A stretch of 64,000 nt of DNA from Cryomorpha ignava. Lineage in GTDB: Bacteria > Bacteroidota > Bacteroidia > Flavobacteriales_D > Cryomorphaceae. The notes beneath the pieces were generated by a model that was not told where the DNA came from, ran no database searches, and worked only from the letters and a program-made list of their open reading frames with translations. Below, in pieces: positions 36,012 to 46,045 of the stretch; positions within the stretch are counted from its first letter, which is position 1, and the number at the start of each line of letters is the position of its first letter. Made by a program: the position numbers and the translations under genes. The DNA is taken from contig NZ_JAAGVY010000013.1 in assembly GCF_010686655.1 (NCBI RefSeq), positions 1 through 64,000 on the forward strand. Reading direction: 5' to 3'.

Positions 36012-36272
36012 ATGCGCATCGTAAAAGACATTCCACATCCGCGATTTAAGATTACTGTTTTTTCGTGGAATAACAAATACATTATAAAAATTGAAGATGC
36101 TCATCTGGAGCAGATTTACAAAATTGACGAGGCACAGGTTTCCAGTCTCGCCGAATTTGAAAACATTCTTTCAACACCTTTTTTACTCAAGGTTTTAAAA
36201 CGATTTTCTGATATGAGCGAAGATTTTAGCGAAGCCTGGAATTATCGTTTTTCTACTTCAAACTCAAAATAA
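36012..36272 (+). CDS. Small conserved hypothetical protein
   Basis: An 86-residue soluble protein. The first half has beta-strand character (RFKITVFSWNNKYIIKIEDAHLEQIYKI), the second is helical (FLLKVLKRFSDMSEDFSEAWNYRF). I do not know the domain. It is followed after 4 bp by the OmpH gene and then DUF4924, in a tight three-gene operon. Confidence 0.75.
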   Translation: MRIVKDIPHPRFKITVFSWNNKYIIKIEDAHLEQIYKIDEAQVSSLAEFENILSTPFLLKVLKRFSDMSEDFSEAWNYRFSTSNSK

Positions 36273-36276
36273 ATTA

Positions 36277-36915
36277 ATGAATATTAAATCTATTGCGCAG
36301 TTATCACTGCTCACGATGCTTGGCATTTCACTTTTTTCGTGTAAGCAAGAACAGGCGCCCCAAACAAATCCGGTTTCAACTAATGGCGATACTCTTTCTA
36401 CAAAGAGAGCAGTAGAAGGCAACGATCTGAAAGTGGCTTTTATTTATGGAGATACTGTAAATACACGGTATCAGTTTTTACTCGATGCTGAAGCAGAATT
36501 AGAGTCTGAACGCAAACGTATAGACAGAAGGTTGCGAACCAAACTTGAAGAAGCTGAAAAACGCGCCGGAGAATTGCAGCGAAAAGCACCTACAATGACT
36601 CAAAACGAAATGCAGCAAGCCCAAGCTGAGTTGCAAAATCTCGATTTGGAAATGCAGCAGTATCAGGAAAAACTGGGTCTGGATTTCAGAAAAAGAGAGA
36701 CTGAGTTGCAAACAGAATACATTAGCAAAGTAAATGCTTATCTGGAGAATCACAATGCTGATGGACAGTATGATATGATTCTCAATTTTCAGAATGGAGG
36801 CAATTTACTTTGGATAAAGCAAAAGTATAATATTACCGATGAGGTGATTGACGGACTTAATGAAGCGTATCAGAACGACTTGAACGCTAAGAAATCTGAC
36901 AAGGCAAAACCGTAA
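36277..36915 (+). CDS. OmpH/Skp-family periplasmic lipoprotein
   Basis: A 212-residue lipoprotein (lipobox LFSC near residue 22) with a Skp-like body: a small beta part (VAFIYGDTVNTRYQFLLDAE), a long highly charged coiled coil (about 70-150) and a C-terminal return (YDMILNFQNGGNLLWIKQKYNITDEVIDGLNEAY). Skp holds unfolded outer-membrane proteins in the periplasm; the lipid anchor is a Bacteroidota variation. Confidence 0.9.
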   Translation: MNIKSIAQLSLLTMLGISLFSCKQEQAPQTNPVSTNGDTLSTKRAVEGNDLKVAFIYGDTVNTRYQFLLDAEAELESERKRIDRRLRTKLEEAEKRAGELQRKAPTMTQNEMQQAQAELQNLDLEMQQYQEKLGLDFRKRETELQTEYISKVNAYLENHNADGQYDMILNFQNGGNLLWIKQKYNITDEVIDGLNEAYQNDLNAKKSDKAKP

Positions 36916-36916
36916 T

Positions 36917-37465
36917 ATGCTGCATATAGCAAAAGAAAAAAAAGCCGAAAATATTGCCGAATATTTGCTCTTTATGTGGCAAATGGAAGACTTGCTGCGC
37001 GGTGTTGATTTTGACATCCTGAAAATTGAAGAGCAAATTTTCGGAGAGATGGAAGATGAAGAAATGCGCAATGAAAATCTGGTGTGGTTTAGCAAACTTG
37101 CCAAAGACATGCGCGCAGAAAAATTGGAGGTGAGCGGTCACCACCACGAGAGCAACGAAATTCTTGGCGAGCTTATGCTGGTGCAACAAACTTTGCTCAC
37201 TACCATTGATGATAAATCATTTAAAAATGCATACGCTGAGGCAAAACCTTTATTAGCTGAGTTTAAACTCAAAGCAGATAAAATTCCGAGAAACGATATT
37301 GAAACAGCTCTTACCGCTATTTACGGTGTACTTACTCTTAAGCTGGCCAAAAAAACAATCAGCCCGGAAACCCGGGCTGCTGTTGATAAGTTCAGTACCT
37401 ATATCAGGTCGCTAACACGGGCATATCACTTAATGCTCGCCGGGAAGCTTCCAATGAGGAATTAA
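36917..37465 (+). CDS. DUF4924-family protein
   Basis: A 182-residue helical soluble protein matching DUF4924 (IAKEKKAENIAEYLLFMWQMEDLLR, EILGELMLVQQTLLTTI, GVLTLKLAKKTISPET). Its function is unknown; the family is restricted to Bacteroidota. It starts 1 bp after the OmpH stop. The stop directly abuts that of the convergent M42 gene. Confidence 0.85.
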   Translation: MLHIAKEKKAENIAEYLLFMWQMEDLLRGVDFDILKIEEQIFGEMEDEEMRNENLVWFSKLAKDMRAEKLEVSGHHHESNEILGELMLVQQTLLTTIDDKSFKNAYAEAKPLLAEFKLKADKIPRNDIETALTAIYGVLTLKLAKKTISPETRAAVDKFSTYIRSLTRAYHLMLAGKLPMRN

Positions 37466-38563
37466 TTACTTGAAGTATCGAAAGTCTTCGCCTGCTTTAA
37501 TATTCATAAGCGTTTCGTAAATCAGCTTAATGACGTTTTCTACATCGTCTTTATGCGTCATCTCTACTGTTGTGTGCATATAGCGAAGTGGGAGAGAGAT
37601 CAGAGCAGATGCCACTCCTTTTCCCGAATAAGCAAAGGCGTCAGTATCAGTTCCGGTACTTCGGCTCGCGGCTGCTCTCTGAAATGGAATTTTTTCAGCC
37701 TCGGCAGTGGCGATAATTTTCTTGAGTAAATTGTTTTGAACTGCCGGCCCATAGGTCAACACTGGGCCTTTTCCGCTATGTAAGTCACCCTGCTCAATTT
37801 TATCTATCATCGGTGTTTGAGTGTCGTGGCATACATCGGTTACAATTGCTACATCAGGCTCAATTCTACGGCTTATCATCTCGGCTCCCCGTAGTCCTAT
37901 TTCTTCTTGTACGGCATTTACAACATACAGTGTAAATGGAAGTTTCGTCTTATTCTCCTTCAACATGCGCGCCACTTCGGCTATCATAAACCCACCCATT
38001 CTGTTGTCGAGGGCACGGCCTACATAGTATTTATTGTTAAGCATCATAAACTCATCTTCAAAAGTGGCTACACTTCCTACATGTATTCCCAACTTCTCTA
38101 CTTCTTCTTTTGTGTTGCAGCCGCAATCGAGAAATATATTCTTCATTGATGGTGCCTCATCTTTACCACCTGGCGCCGTATTTCTGGTATGAATAGCAGG
38201 CCAGCCGAAAACTGCTCTTACAGGACCTTTGTCAGTATGTATAATTACACGCTTGCTCGGGGCTATCATATGATCTGAACCGCCATTTCTGCGCAGGTAA
38301 ATAAAGCCTTTGTCGTTAATGTAATTTACATACCAGCTTATTTCGTCGGCATGAGCCTCTATAGCAACTTTGTATTTTTGTCCGGGGTTTATTACCGCTG
38401 CTACAGAGCCGTATACGTCTGTTTCAAAATCATCGATATAAGGTTTTATATAATTCAGCCAAAGCTGTTGTCCTTTTGTCTCAAAGCCTGTAGGTGAAGC
38501 ATTGTTTAAATATTTTTCGAGAAAAGTTAAACTGTCTTTTGATAGAATAGATTTTTTAGCCAT
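37466..38563 (-). CDS. M42-family (glutamyl/leucine aminopeptidase-like) metallopeptidase
   Basis: A 365-residue cytoplasmic peptidase. Metal ligands and catalytic residues of the M42 family are in IEAHADEISW, GRALDNRMGG, QEEIGLRG, VTDVCHDTQTP and the late RYMHTTVEM. These enzymes form tetrahedral dodecamers that degrade peptides. The ATG at 38563 is used because the -7 element TACATTTG (38579-38586) covers the alternative TTG start further upstream. Confidence 0.93.
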   Translation of the reverse strand: MAKKSILSKDSLTFLEKYLNNASPTGFETKGQQLWLNYIKPYIDDFETDVYGSVAAVINPGQKYKVAIEAHADEISWYVNYINDKGFIYLRRNGGSDHMIAPSKRVIIHTDKGPVRAVFGWPAIHTRNTAPGGKDEAPSMKNIFLDCGCNTKEEVEKLGIHVGSVATFEDEFMMLNNKYYVGRALDNRMGGFMIAEVARMLKENKTKLPFTLYVVNAVQEEIGLRGAEMISRRIEPDVAIVTDVCHDTQTPMIDKIEQGDLHSGKGPVLTYGPAVQNNLLKKIIATAEAEKIPFQRAAASRSTGTDTDAFAYSGKGVASALISLPLRYMHTTVEMTHKDDVENVIKLIYETLMNIKAGEDFRYFK

Positions 38564-38578
38564 TGATTTATTTTTGTT

Positions 38579-38586
38579 CAAATGTA
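38579..38586 (-). promoter_or_regulatory. -7 element of the M42 peptidase gene
   Basis: TACATTTG on the minus strand, 15 bp before the chosen ATG. It decides between two possible starts. Confidence 0.5.
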
Positions 38587-38677
38587 TAATAATACCGCCA
38601 AGAGTCTAAAACTCTAAGGGGTTAATGTAACCGTAGCGCCTAGGTTTCGTAAATTTTAACGATTAAAAATTAATTGT

Positions 38678-39772
38678 ATGAATTTACGACTCCCCTTAAT
38701 GGTCGTTTTTGCATTTTTGTTTTGCCTCTCGGGCAATACGCAAAACGACTCATCACTTGTTCAAATTGCTGCCGATACATTGAGCAGCGACTTGCAGGAA
38801 GATGGCCTTTCTGTTGCAGCAATCGGATTTTATAATGATGGTTTAAGCCATTTTCAAAACAATGAACCCGAACTTGCAATTGCCGACTTTACCAATGCAT
38901 TGGCCGAAGAGCCAAACTTCCCAAAAGCGATTTACAACCGCGCTGCAGCTTATCTGAGGTTGAAAGACTATAGCAGTGTTATTTCTGATTTAAGCACCTA
39001 CATAACTCTTGCTGATACGGCCAAAGAAGCTTACTACCTCCGGGCAAGAGCGCTTCATATATCAGGCTTTGGCGAAGAAGCTATTGCAGATTATAAAATA
39101 GCTATTGAAAAAAGAGTAGAGCGCGAAAATAGTTTTCTATACAGTGCCGAGCTCAATTTTAGAATGGGCAATTATACAGAAGCCGAAACAGCATATTCTG
39201 GAGCGATTGCTGAAAATCCGCAAAATGCTGTGGCTTTTCACGACAGAGGCAGCACACGAAAGCTACTTGAAAACCTGGATGGAGCCGCCGGAGATTATAA
39301 CAATGCCATAAAGCTAAACCCTAGAATGACCATGGCATATATGAATCTGGCTGGCGTGTATAGAAAGCAGAATAAGCTTGATAAGGCGCTTTCTGAATAC
39401 AATCAGGCAATACGGCTTGAGCCAAATAATGTGCTCGCCCTCAACAATCGCGGGTACGTTTATTTCCTTCAGGAAAAATACGATGAAGCTGCAAAAGATT
39501 TTGAAAAAGCAATTGATTTAGATCCGGCTTATGCGTTTGCCCATAACAATCTGGCAAGTACACTTATTAAGCAGGAAAAATATCAGGAAGCCATAACCAG
39601 TGCCGGAAAAGCAATTGAACTGGATTCAAACTACGGTTTCGCCTATCTCAATAGAGGTATTGCGCGTGAAATGGTTCGCGATATTCCCGGAGCATGTGCC
39701 GATTGGGAAAAGGCGGAAGCCATGAATATTAAAAATGCCGGTATTTATCAAAGCGGTTCTTGTAAATATTGA
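38678..39772 (+). CDS. Exported TPR-repeat protein
   Basis: A 364-residue protein with signal peptide (FAFLFCLSGNTQ) and about eight tetratricopeptide repeats over residues 45-355 (for example AVAFHDRGSTRKLLENLDGA, NVLALNNRGYVYFLQEKYDE). It likely scaffolds protein contacts in the periplasm or at the outer membrane. The next gene, a PorE-like OmpA protein, begins 3 bp after its stop, so the two are co-expressed and may interact. Confidence 0.9.
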   Translation: MNLRLPLMVVFAFLFCLSGNTQNDSSLVQIAADTLSSDLQEDGLSVAAIGFYNDGLSHFQNNEPELAIADFTNALAEEPNFPKAIYNRAAAYLRLKDYSSVISDLSTYITLADTAKEAYYLRARALHISGFGEEAIADYKIAIEKRVERENSFLYSAELNFRMGNYTEAETAYSGAIAENPQNAVAFHDRGSTRKLLENLDGAAGDYNNAIKLNPRMTMAYMNLAGVYRKQNKLDKALSEYNQAIRLEPNNVLALNNRGYVYFLQEKYDEAAKDFEKAIDLDPAYAFAHNNLASTLIKQEKYQEAITSAGKAIELDSNYGFAYLNRGIAREMVRDIPGACADWEKAEAMNIKNAGIYQSGSCKY

Positions 39773-39775
39773 TCT

Positions 39776-41839
39776 ATGAAAAACTTACTCCTTATTCTAT
39801 TTATACTTTCGGGCTATTCTAGTTTCGCTCAAGGCGATTTAGCTTTTGAAAAAGACAATTTTCCCAACGATAAAGACGGGTTTAAAGAAGCCCGCTATCA
39901 CCTGAAAGAGGGCGATAAAATATTTGACGAAGGCAATAACAGCTATATGAATCTCGCTTTGCCATTTTACGAAAAAGCGTATGCCTTTAATCCAAATAAT
40001 GCCGAACTGAACTACAAGCTAGGAGTGTGCTATCTCTACTCTCCGGTAAAGCGAAAATGCCTGGAATATTTTGAAAAATCATACGCACTCAATCCTTCGT
40101 ACGACTCCTACAATATTGAATACTTGCTGGCTAGAGGTTATCACCTGAATGAAAAATGGGACTTGGCAATTGCAGCTTATGAAAAGCAGCTGGTGGTTTT
40201 GAGAAATCAGAATGCATCGCGAGAAGAATTTGCCGTTATTGAAAAAAACCTGGAAGAAGCCAAAAACGGAAAAGAAATTTCGAAAGAAAAAGTACGCGTT
40301 TGGATTGATAATCTGGGGCCGAATATCAATTCTTCATCTCCAGAATATGCTCCCTTAATTTCAACTGACGAAAGTATTCTCATTATTACCGCCCGCCGTG
40401 AAAATACTGTGGGTGGAATGAAAGATGCCATTGACAACCTGCCTTATGAAGATTTATACATCAGCTATAATAAAGGTGGGATATGGAGCCCTTTACAAAA
40501 CTTGGGCGAAGATGTAAACTCAACTGGTCACGATGCCAGCAGCGGTTTATCGCCCGATGGTAAAATGCTGTTTGTATTTCGGGGTACCGCAAAGGGTGGC
40601 GGCGATGTTTTTATGTCAGAAATTGATGGTGATGAATGGTCAAAGCCACGCGCATTGGGCAAGTATATCAATACCAATTATCACGAAAGTGCAGTTGCGC
40701 TTTCTTACGATGGCAATGAACTCTTTTTTATTAGTGATAAGGAAGGTGGAATAGGAGGAAAGGATATTTATACTTCACGCTGGAATGCGCAAAAAGAAGA
40801 TTGGAACGAAGCACAGAATCTGGGTGCAACAGTAAATTCGGCATATGACGAAGACGGTGTATTTCTGCATCCCGATGGTAAAACACTCTATTTTTCCAGT
40901 AAAGGGCATAATAGCATAGGTGGAAATGATATTTTTTATTCTGAAAAAGTAAACGGGATATGGACTAAGCCCGTAAATATCGGATATCCAATAAATACAC
41001 CAGACGATGATGTGTTTTTTGTAGTAGCTGCCGACGGTCGCACAGCCTATTATTCATCAATCAGAGACGAAGGCTATGGTGAAAAAGATATATACAGAAT
41101 ATCATTTCTTGGCCCGGAAAAAGAGCCGGTTTTAAATACCGAAGAACAACTTCTGGTTGGATCTGAAGAGAAAAACCCCGAACTCGCTTTGCAACCCGAA
41201 GTAAAAGTGAGGACCAGCAGAATGGTATTGCTTAAAGGATTGGTGCTTGACGATAAAACTTCTCAACCCGTTAGCGCCGCGATAGATCTTATAGACAATA
41301 GTACGTCTGAAGTGCTGGCTACCTTTAAATCCAATGCCGCTCTTGGCGAATATTTGGTGTCGCTACCTGCAGGCCGAAACTACGGTTTGAACTTTAATGC
41401 AGATGGGTATCTCTTTAACTCTATGAACTTTAATTTGCCCGATACAGCAGTTTTTAAAGAACTGTACAAAGTGGTAAGGCTTAAAAAGATTTTAATCGGA
41501 GAGAGCATCGTGTTACGCAATGTTTTCTATGATTATAATATGAGTACGGTAAGATCAGAATCTGAAGCAGAACTCGATCGGTTAAAAGAATTGCTCATAG
41601 AAAATCCAACCATTAAAGTTGAGATTTCAGGGCATACCGATAATGTTGGTGGCGATAAATACAATCAGGAATTGTCTGAAGCGCGCGCAAAATCGGTAGT
41701 TGACTATCTGGTTCAAAAAGGCATTCCGGCAAGCCGAATGATTTATGTGGGTTACGGAAAGCAAGTGCCAATGGCAACGAACGATACGCCTGAAGGCCGT
41801 CAGGAAAACCGAAGAACGGAGTTTAAAATTATTGAATAA
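39776..41839 (+). CDS. OmpA-family protein with TPR, PD40 propeller and carboxypeptidase-regulatory domain (PorE-like layout)
   Basis: A 687-residue exported protein. In order: signal peptide, TPR-like helices (about 40-150), a PD40 beta-propeller (about 175-440; repeats such as GLSPDGKMLFVFRG and VFLHPDGKTLYFSSKG), a carboxypeptidase-regulatory-like domain (about 485-560) and a C-terminal OmpA peptidoglycan-binding domain (SGHTDNVGGDKYNQELSEAR, ENRRTEF). This is the domain order of PorE of the type IX system, but Bacteroidota carry several paralogues of this layout, so PorE identity is a suggestion. Confidence 0.88.
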   Translation: MKNLLLILFILSGYSSFAQGDLAFEKDNFPNDKDGFKEARYHLKEGDKIFDEGNNSYMNLALPFYEKAYAFNPNNAELNYKLGVCYLYSPVKRKCLEYFEKSYALNPSYDSYNIEYLLARGYHLNEKWDLAIAAYEKQLVVLRNQNASREEFAVIEKNLEEAKNGKEISKEKVRVWIDNLGPNINSSSPEYAPLISTDESILIITARRENTVGGMKDAIDNLPYEDLYISYNKGGIWSPLQNLGEDVNSTGHDASSGLSPDGKMLFVFRGTAKGGGDVFMSEIDGDEWSKPRALGKYINTNYHESAVALSYDGNELFFISDKEGGIGGKDIYTSRWNAQKEDWNEAQNLGATVNSAYDEDGVFLHPDGKTLYFSSKGHNSIGGNDIFYSEKVNGIWTKPVNIGYPINTPDDDVFFVVAADGRTAYYSSIRDEGYGEKDIYRISFLGPEKEPVLNTEEQLLVGSEEKNPELALQPEVKVRTSRMVLLKGLVLDDKTSQPVSAAIDLIDNSTSEVLATFKSNAALGEYLVSLPAGRNYGLNFNADGYLFNSMNFNLPDTAVFKELYKVVRLKKILIGESIVLRNVFYDYNMSTVRSESEAELDRLKELLIENPTIKVEISGHTDNVGGDKYNQELSEARAKSVVDYLVQKGIPASRMIYVGYGKQVPMATNDTPEGRQENRRTEFKIIE

Positions 41840-41857
41840 TTTCTTAAAGTTTTGTCA

Positions 41858-41889
41858 GAATTAACCTTATTTCGGAATTAACCTTATTT
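41858..41889. repeat. Direct repeat GAATTAACCTTATTT (two copies)
   Basis: Two identical 15-bp copies (41858-41872 and 41875-41889), 17 bp apart, in the gap between convergent genes. Function unknown. Confidence 0.7.
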
Positions 41890-41895
41890 TTAAAC

Positions 41896-41951
41896 CAAAC
41901 ACCAAACACTAAACACCAAACACTAAACACTAAACACCAAACACCAATCAC
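41896..41951. repeat. Heptanucleotide tandem array, (C/T)AAACAC
   Basis: Seven units of CAAACAC or TAAACAC plus a terminal CAATCAC, all in 7-bp register, filling the space between the stops of two convergent genes and just touching the stop of the T9SS gene. Confidence 0.85.
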
Positions 41952-44900
41952 TTCACAACCAGCTGAATGTTTTGGTCTCCATTTGTCGTTTTTACCGAAA
42001 GCGCATAAATGCCGGGTGCAATCCCTTTTAGCGGAAGCTGAATGGAATTCTCTCCTTCATTAATTTTGCCAGACCAAAGATTCTTTACGGAGCGACCTTG
42101 AATATCAATGAGTTCAATTCTGGCGTCATCTGCATTGCGCGCTGAGATACTTACAGTAGTGAAATCGCTAGATGGATTGGGATAAACATATAATCGCTCA
42201 AAAACTGATTTTAAATTTTCAACATTTACAGGCGTTGATTGTAGAATATTTATATCGTCTACATAAATATTGTTTCCACCATTTGACAAAAATTGCAGCT
42301 GAATCCTGAAATTTCCGGTGCGTTCATCCGGTTGTATGTTGTCAATGGTGAGCAGCTTCCACTCCAAATCATTCGCAGGAGCAAATGGGGCAGGAGTCGG
42401 ATCGGCTGAAGATAAAGTCGATGAAGAATTATAGACTTTTTTAAAAGTCCAGGTTTCGCCACAGTCAGTACTTATAGAAATACGCAGCGATTCAAGCGAT
42501 GAGTTTGGTCTGCGCGCATAGGCTACGCGCATTGTAACAATAGCCGTATCCATTTCAGATAAATCGAAAGTGGTGCTGTTGAGGAGATCAAAATTTTGAG
42601 GCAAATTGGTGAAATTATTAATCCATACTGACTTATTGCTCTGATAACCAACTACGTTATTGATTCCCCAAGTGTTTTGGTCATCTTCATTTTCAATGTA
42701 CCATGGAATATCATCTACAGAGCTAGCGGCCTCAAAATCTTCAGAATAAGGCACGGATGTGCCTATGGTGTCCATAACTGTTATGTAATTTTCAACAATC
42801 AAACTGTCAGCACCATTGGCATTGGCTGCCCATAATTTGGCAGAGAAAAGTCCACTCTCATTGTAAGTTACAGTCGGGCTTATTTCTGTGCTTTCAGCCG
42901 GAGTTCCACCTTCAAAAGTCCACAAAACATTGGAAGATATATTCAGAGACTGATTTAAAAAAGCGACTGTTTCGCCCGAGCAAATCAAATCTTTGTCAGT
43001 GCTGAAATTCACTACAGGCATAACACTTCCCGGATCAAAAAACTCATTTTCCCAAACTCCGCGTCCATAGGTGCCAAGCAACACTTTACCGCTTTGATAT
43101 TGAAAAATAATCTGGTTCACAATTACATTTGGCAAACCATTGTTATAGCTGCTCCAATTAATATTTTCGGCATCTTTGTAGTAAACTCCTGCATCTGTGC
43201 CAATATAAATTCCATCGTTGCTTCCTAACTGATAGCTCACACAATTTACAGGAATGTTGGGGAGGTTTAAGGTAAGATTTTCCCAAGCGCTCCCTCCATT
43301 AACAGAATGAAAAACTTTTGCATTGGAATTATAACCCGACATAGTAATCCAAACCTCGTCGGGATCGGTGGGATGCACTTCTATTCCCGTAATGGTGAGA
43401 TCGGGTAGTCCACTGGTTATCGTTGACCAGTTAGCGCCTCCGTCTGTGGTCTTCCTAATAGTTCCATAAGTCGATGTATAAATCACATCGGCGTTTGATG
43501 GGGCAACTCTAAGTGCCAAAAGTGTACCTGCAAACGGGAAATTGCTAATCGGAGTCCAGGCTCCATTGCTTCCAGTTTTCCATACATTTTCGAAAGCCGA
43601 AAAGAGAATATTGTTATTAGTCGGATGCATTTGAAGCGGCGTTACCCATGCTCCCGACTCTTCAAGACCATCTGAAAAATTAGAAAAACTCATACCACCA
43701 TCTGTCGACCTTTGAAATTCTCCACCGGGGTAGGCGCTGTACATTATTTGATCGTTTGTATAATCAATCAGTGCCATATTTCCGTCTCCGCCCAGCAAGT
43801 GATTGTAATCGCCGGGTGCCGAAAATAGATTGGTTCCATTATCCTGCGATGCTGTGAGGATATAATCGGGATTTGTAGTTGAAACCGCAATGCGATAATA
43901 TTGTGAGATCTGCAAGCCTTCGCTCAGGTCTGTCCATGAATTCCCGAAATCAGAGCTCACAAATAGACCTCCATCGCTACCGCAGTAAATTTTATCGCCG
44001 TAGGTATCAAGTGAGTGTATATCCGCGTGGGTGTATCCAATAGATGATGGGTGAACCCAATGCGAAACAATTGTCCAGTTAGCTCCGCCATCATTGCTTC
44101 TCCATACATTTATACCACCTACATATATTTCGTCAGCATCATTTGGCGATGCGGTAATTGCCAGGTCGTACCAACTTTGTCCACCATCACCGTCTCCAAT
44201 TTCAGAATAGGTGAGAATATTGGGTGAATCGCTGCGCAGTTCAAAGTTATCTCCTGAATCACTGCTGCGATACAAACCGTAAAATCCGCTGTCTTCATCG
44301 CTACCGGCTACCATATACACCACGTTTGGATTATCGGCAGATACCGTTATTGCAAGACGATTCACAGCTAAAGAAGAAGGTACTCCTTCCAAAATCTGGG
44401 TGAAATTCATCCCTCCATCTGTCGATTTATAAAATTTTCGTCCCGAACAATAAATTACGTTCGGGTCGCCCGGCTTGATTTCTATATCGCGAATATTGTC
44501 GCTTAATGTCTGAGTCCATGACTCACCGGCATCACTAGTGACAAAAAACCCCTGATTTGTAGAAACCCATAACTTTTGCGAATTGGTGGGATCCATAAGT
44601 ATTTTGGTACAGCGCACTCCATCGGCTATATTGTGAATCAGCGAAGTAGGTTCCCAGCTTAAGCCTCCATCTGTACTTTTCATTACGCCAAAGCTATAGG
44701 TATCAGATCCATCGCCATCGCCCGTAGCTAAATACAGAATGTTGGAATCGTTGGGGTCAATGGCCAATCCCGAAGCACCAATTACCGGCAGATTGTCGGT
44801 AATTGGAGTCCAGTCATTTCCTGAATTTACAGATTTCCATAGTCCGCCCGCTGGGGTTGCTGCATAAATGGTATTGGGATCATTCGGGTCTTCAACAATG

Positions 44901-45271
44901 GCATTTATTCGTCCCAAACCGGGATTCCAGCCTTGGCTTTCCCAAGATGTAGGACCTACAGGTTGCCAGTCAGAATTTGATTTGACCTCGCTTTTATTCA
45001 ATTTTTGAACCTGTTTCCAGGCTTCAAAATATTCTATTGAGTAATTCCTTTCTCCGCTTGGATACGTGCGGGCGGCCACATTGTACTCCCATCGTTTGTA
45101 TTGTTTCCAGCCTTTGCCACGCTCGTAACCTTTGTCTCCCCAGTGGGCATTAAATGCTTCCTGAACTTCATAAAAATTCACGTTGGGATCCATCATTTTA
45201 TTAACCCACTCCTGGGCGAATAAAAAACTTGAAAAGCCAATAAGAACAGCAGAGAAGAGAATTTTTTTCAT
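41948..45271 (-). CDS. T9SS-exported sortilin/VPS10-type propeller protein
   Basis: A 1107-residue secreted protein. Signal peptide (ending LFAQ), then many BNR/sortilin-type propeller repeats with the SxDxGxxW pattern (KSTDGGLSWEP, TSDAGESWTQ, RSNDGGANWTI, KTTDGGANWST) over about 95-740, a PKD-like domain (about 745-830), a beta-sandwich module (about 840-1015) and a type A sorting domain (YPNPSSDFTTVSI, DIQGRSV, GIYALSV). No catalytic motif was found; such proteins are thought to bind surface ligands or polymers. Confidence 0.92.
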   Translation of the reverse strand: MKKILFSAVLIGFSSFLFAQEWVNKMMDPNVNFYEVQEAFNAHWGDKGYERGKGWKQYKRWEYNVAARTYPSGERNYSIEYFEAWKQVQKLNKSEVKSNSDWQPVGPTSWESQGWNPGLGRINAIVEDPNDPNTIYAATPAGGLWKSVNSGNDWTPITDNLPVIGASGLAIDPNDSNILYLATGDGDGSDTYSFGVMKSTDGGLSWEPTSLIHNIADGVRCTKILMDPTNSQKLWVSTNQGFFVTSDAGESWTQTLSDNIRDIEIKPGDPNVIYCSGRKFYKSTDGGMNFTQILEGVPSSLAVNRLAITVSADNPNVVYMVAGSDEDSGFYGLYRSSDSGDNFELRSDSPNILTYSEIGDGDGGQSWYDLAITASPNDADEIYVGGINVWRSNDGGANWTIVSHWVHPSSIGYTHADIHSLDTYGDKIYCGSDGGLFVSSDFGNSWTDLSEGLQISQYYRIAVSTTNPDYILTASQDNGTNLFSAPGDYNHLLGGDGNMALIDYTNDQIMYSAYPGGEFQRSTDGGMSFSNFSDGLEESGAWVTPLQMHPTNNNILFSAFENVWKTGSNGAWTPISNFPFAGTLLALRVAPSNADVIYTSTYGTIRKTTDGGANWSTITSGLPDLTITGIEVHPTDPDEVWITMSGYNSNAKVFHSVNGGSAWENLTLNLPNIPVNCVSYQLGSNDGIYIGTDAGVYYKDAENINWSSYNNGLPNVIVNQIIFQYQSGKVLLGTYGRGVWENEFFDPGSVMPVVNFSTDKDLICSGETVAFLNQSLNISSNVLWTFEGGTPAESTEISPTVTYNESGLFSAKLWAANANGADSLIVENYITVMDTIGTSVPYSEDFEAASSVDDIPWYIENEDDQNTWGINNVVGYQSNKSVWINNFTNLPQNFDLLNSTTFDLSEMDTAIVTMRVAYARRPNSSLESLRISISTDCGETWTFKKVYNSSSTLSSADPTPAPFAPANDLEWKLLTIDNIQPDERTGNFRIQLQFLSNGGNNIYVDDINILQSTPVNVENLKSVFERLYVYPNPSSDFTTVSISARNADDARIELIDIQGRSVKNLWSGKINEGENSIQLPLKGIAPGIYALSVKTTNGDQNIQLVVK

Positions 45272-45358
45272 AGTGAAGAGATATCAATCGCGAATTTATA
45301 GAAATCCGACTAACTTCGCCATTCTTGTTTAATAGCAATACTTGAAAGCTAAATCGCC

Positions 45359-46045
45359 TTGAAATTTATAAACCCAAAAATCGTCTCAACTGCAGATGGC
45401 AGCGAGTCGCTCTACCTGCCCGAACTCGATGAGCATTATCACTCACATCACGGCGCTTTGCAGGAGTCAATGCATGTATATATCAAAGCTGGTTTGGAGC
45501 ACGCTGTCGCGAATGGATGTAGCAAGCCGCGGGTATTTGAGCTCGGCCTTGGCACTTTCTTAAATACTTTTATTACAATGGCTTACGCCGAAAGGAAGGG
45601 TGTTGAAATTTCGCATTATGGAATAGAAAAGTTTCCGGTAGAACCGGAGTCACTTAAGAAAATGAATTATTCAATGCTCCCGGGCCTTCAAGATTATTCA
45701 GCGTTTTGTTCTGCAATAGTCGATGCCGGCTGGGATAAGGAAGTTGAAATAACTCCTCATTTTAAATTGTTTAAAAAGTACGGTGACTTTCTCAGCTTTG
45801 AGCATCCTTCAAATTCCTTTGATGTATTTTATTTTGATGCTTTCGGCTTTAGAGCCCAAAGTGAGATGTGGAGCGAAGCTGTTTTTAAAAAGTGCTTTGA
45901 GATTCTGGCACCCGGCGGTATTTTGGTAACCTACGCTTCAAAGGGGGTTGCGCGTAGAACCATGGAGTCTGTTGGTTTTAAAGTGGAGAGAATAACAGGT
46001 GCACCCGGAAAACGTGAAATGATGCGCGCCACAAAACCTTTGTGA
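45359..46045 (+). CDS. mnmD: tRNA (mnm5s2U34) methyltransferase, MnmD type
   Basis: A 228-residue SAM-dependent methyltransferase: STADGSESLYLPELDEHYHS at the N-terminus, SAM motif FELGLGTFLN, and FYFDAFGFRAQSEMWS in the DUF752/MnmC methyltransferase block. It performs the last methylation of wobble uridine in tRNAs and stands alone without the FAD-dependent MnmC oxidoreductase domain, as is usual outside Proteobacteria. The start is TTG at 45359. The Nudix gene overlaps its stop (TGATG). Confidence 0.88.
   Translation: MKFINPKIVSTADGSESLYLPELDEHYHSHHGALQESMHVYIKAGLEHAVANGCSKPRVFELGLGTFLNTFITMAYAERKGVEISHYGIEKFPVEPESLKKMNYSMLPGLQDYSAFCSAIVDAGWDKEVEITPHFKLFKKYGDFLSFEHPSNSFDVFYFDAFGFRAQSEMWSEAVFKKCFEILAPGGILVTYASKGVARRTMESVGFKVERITGAPGKREMMRATKPL

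Noticed and set aside
37356-37384. GC-rich hairpin (AGCCCGG...CCGGGCT) as a terminator
   Set aside because: It lies inside the DUF4924 coding sequence and has no T tract.
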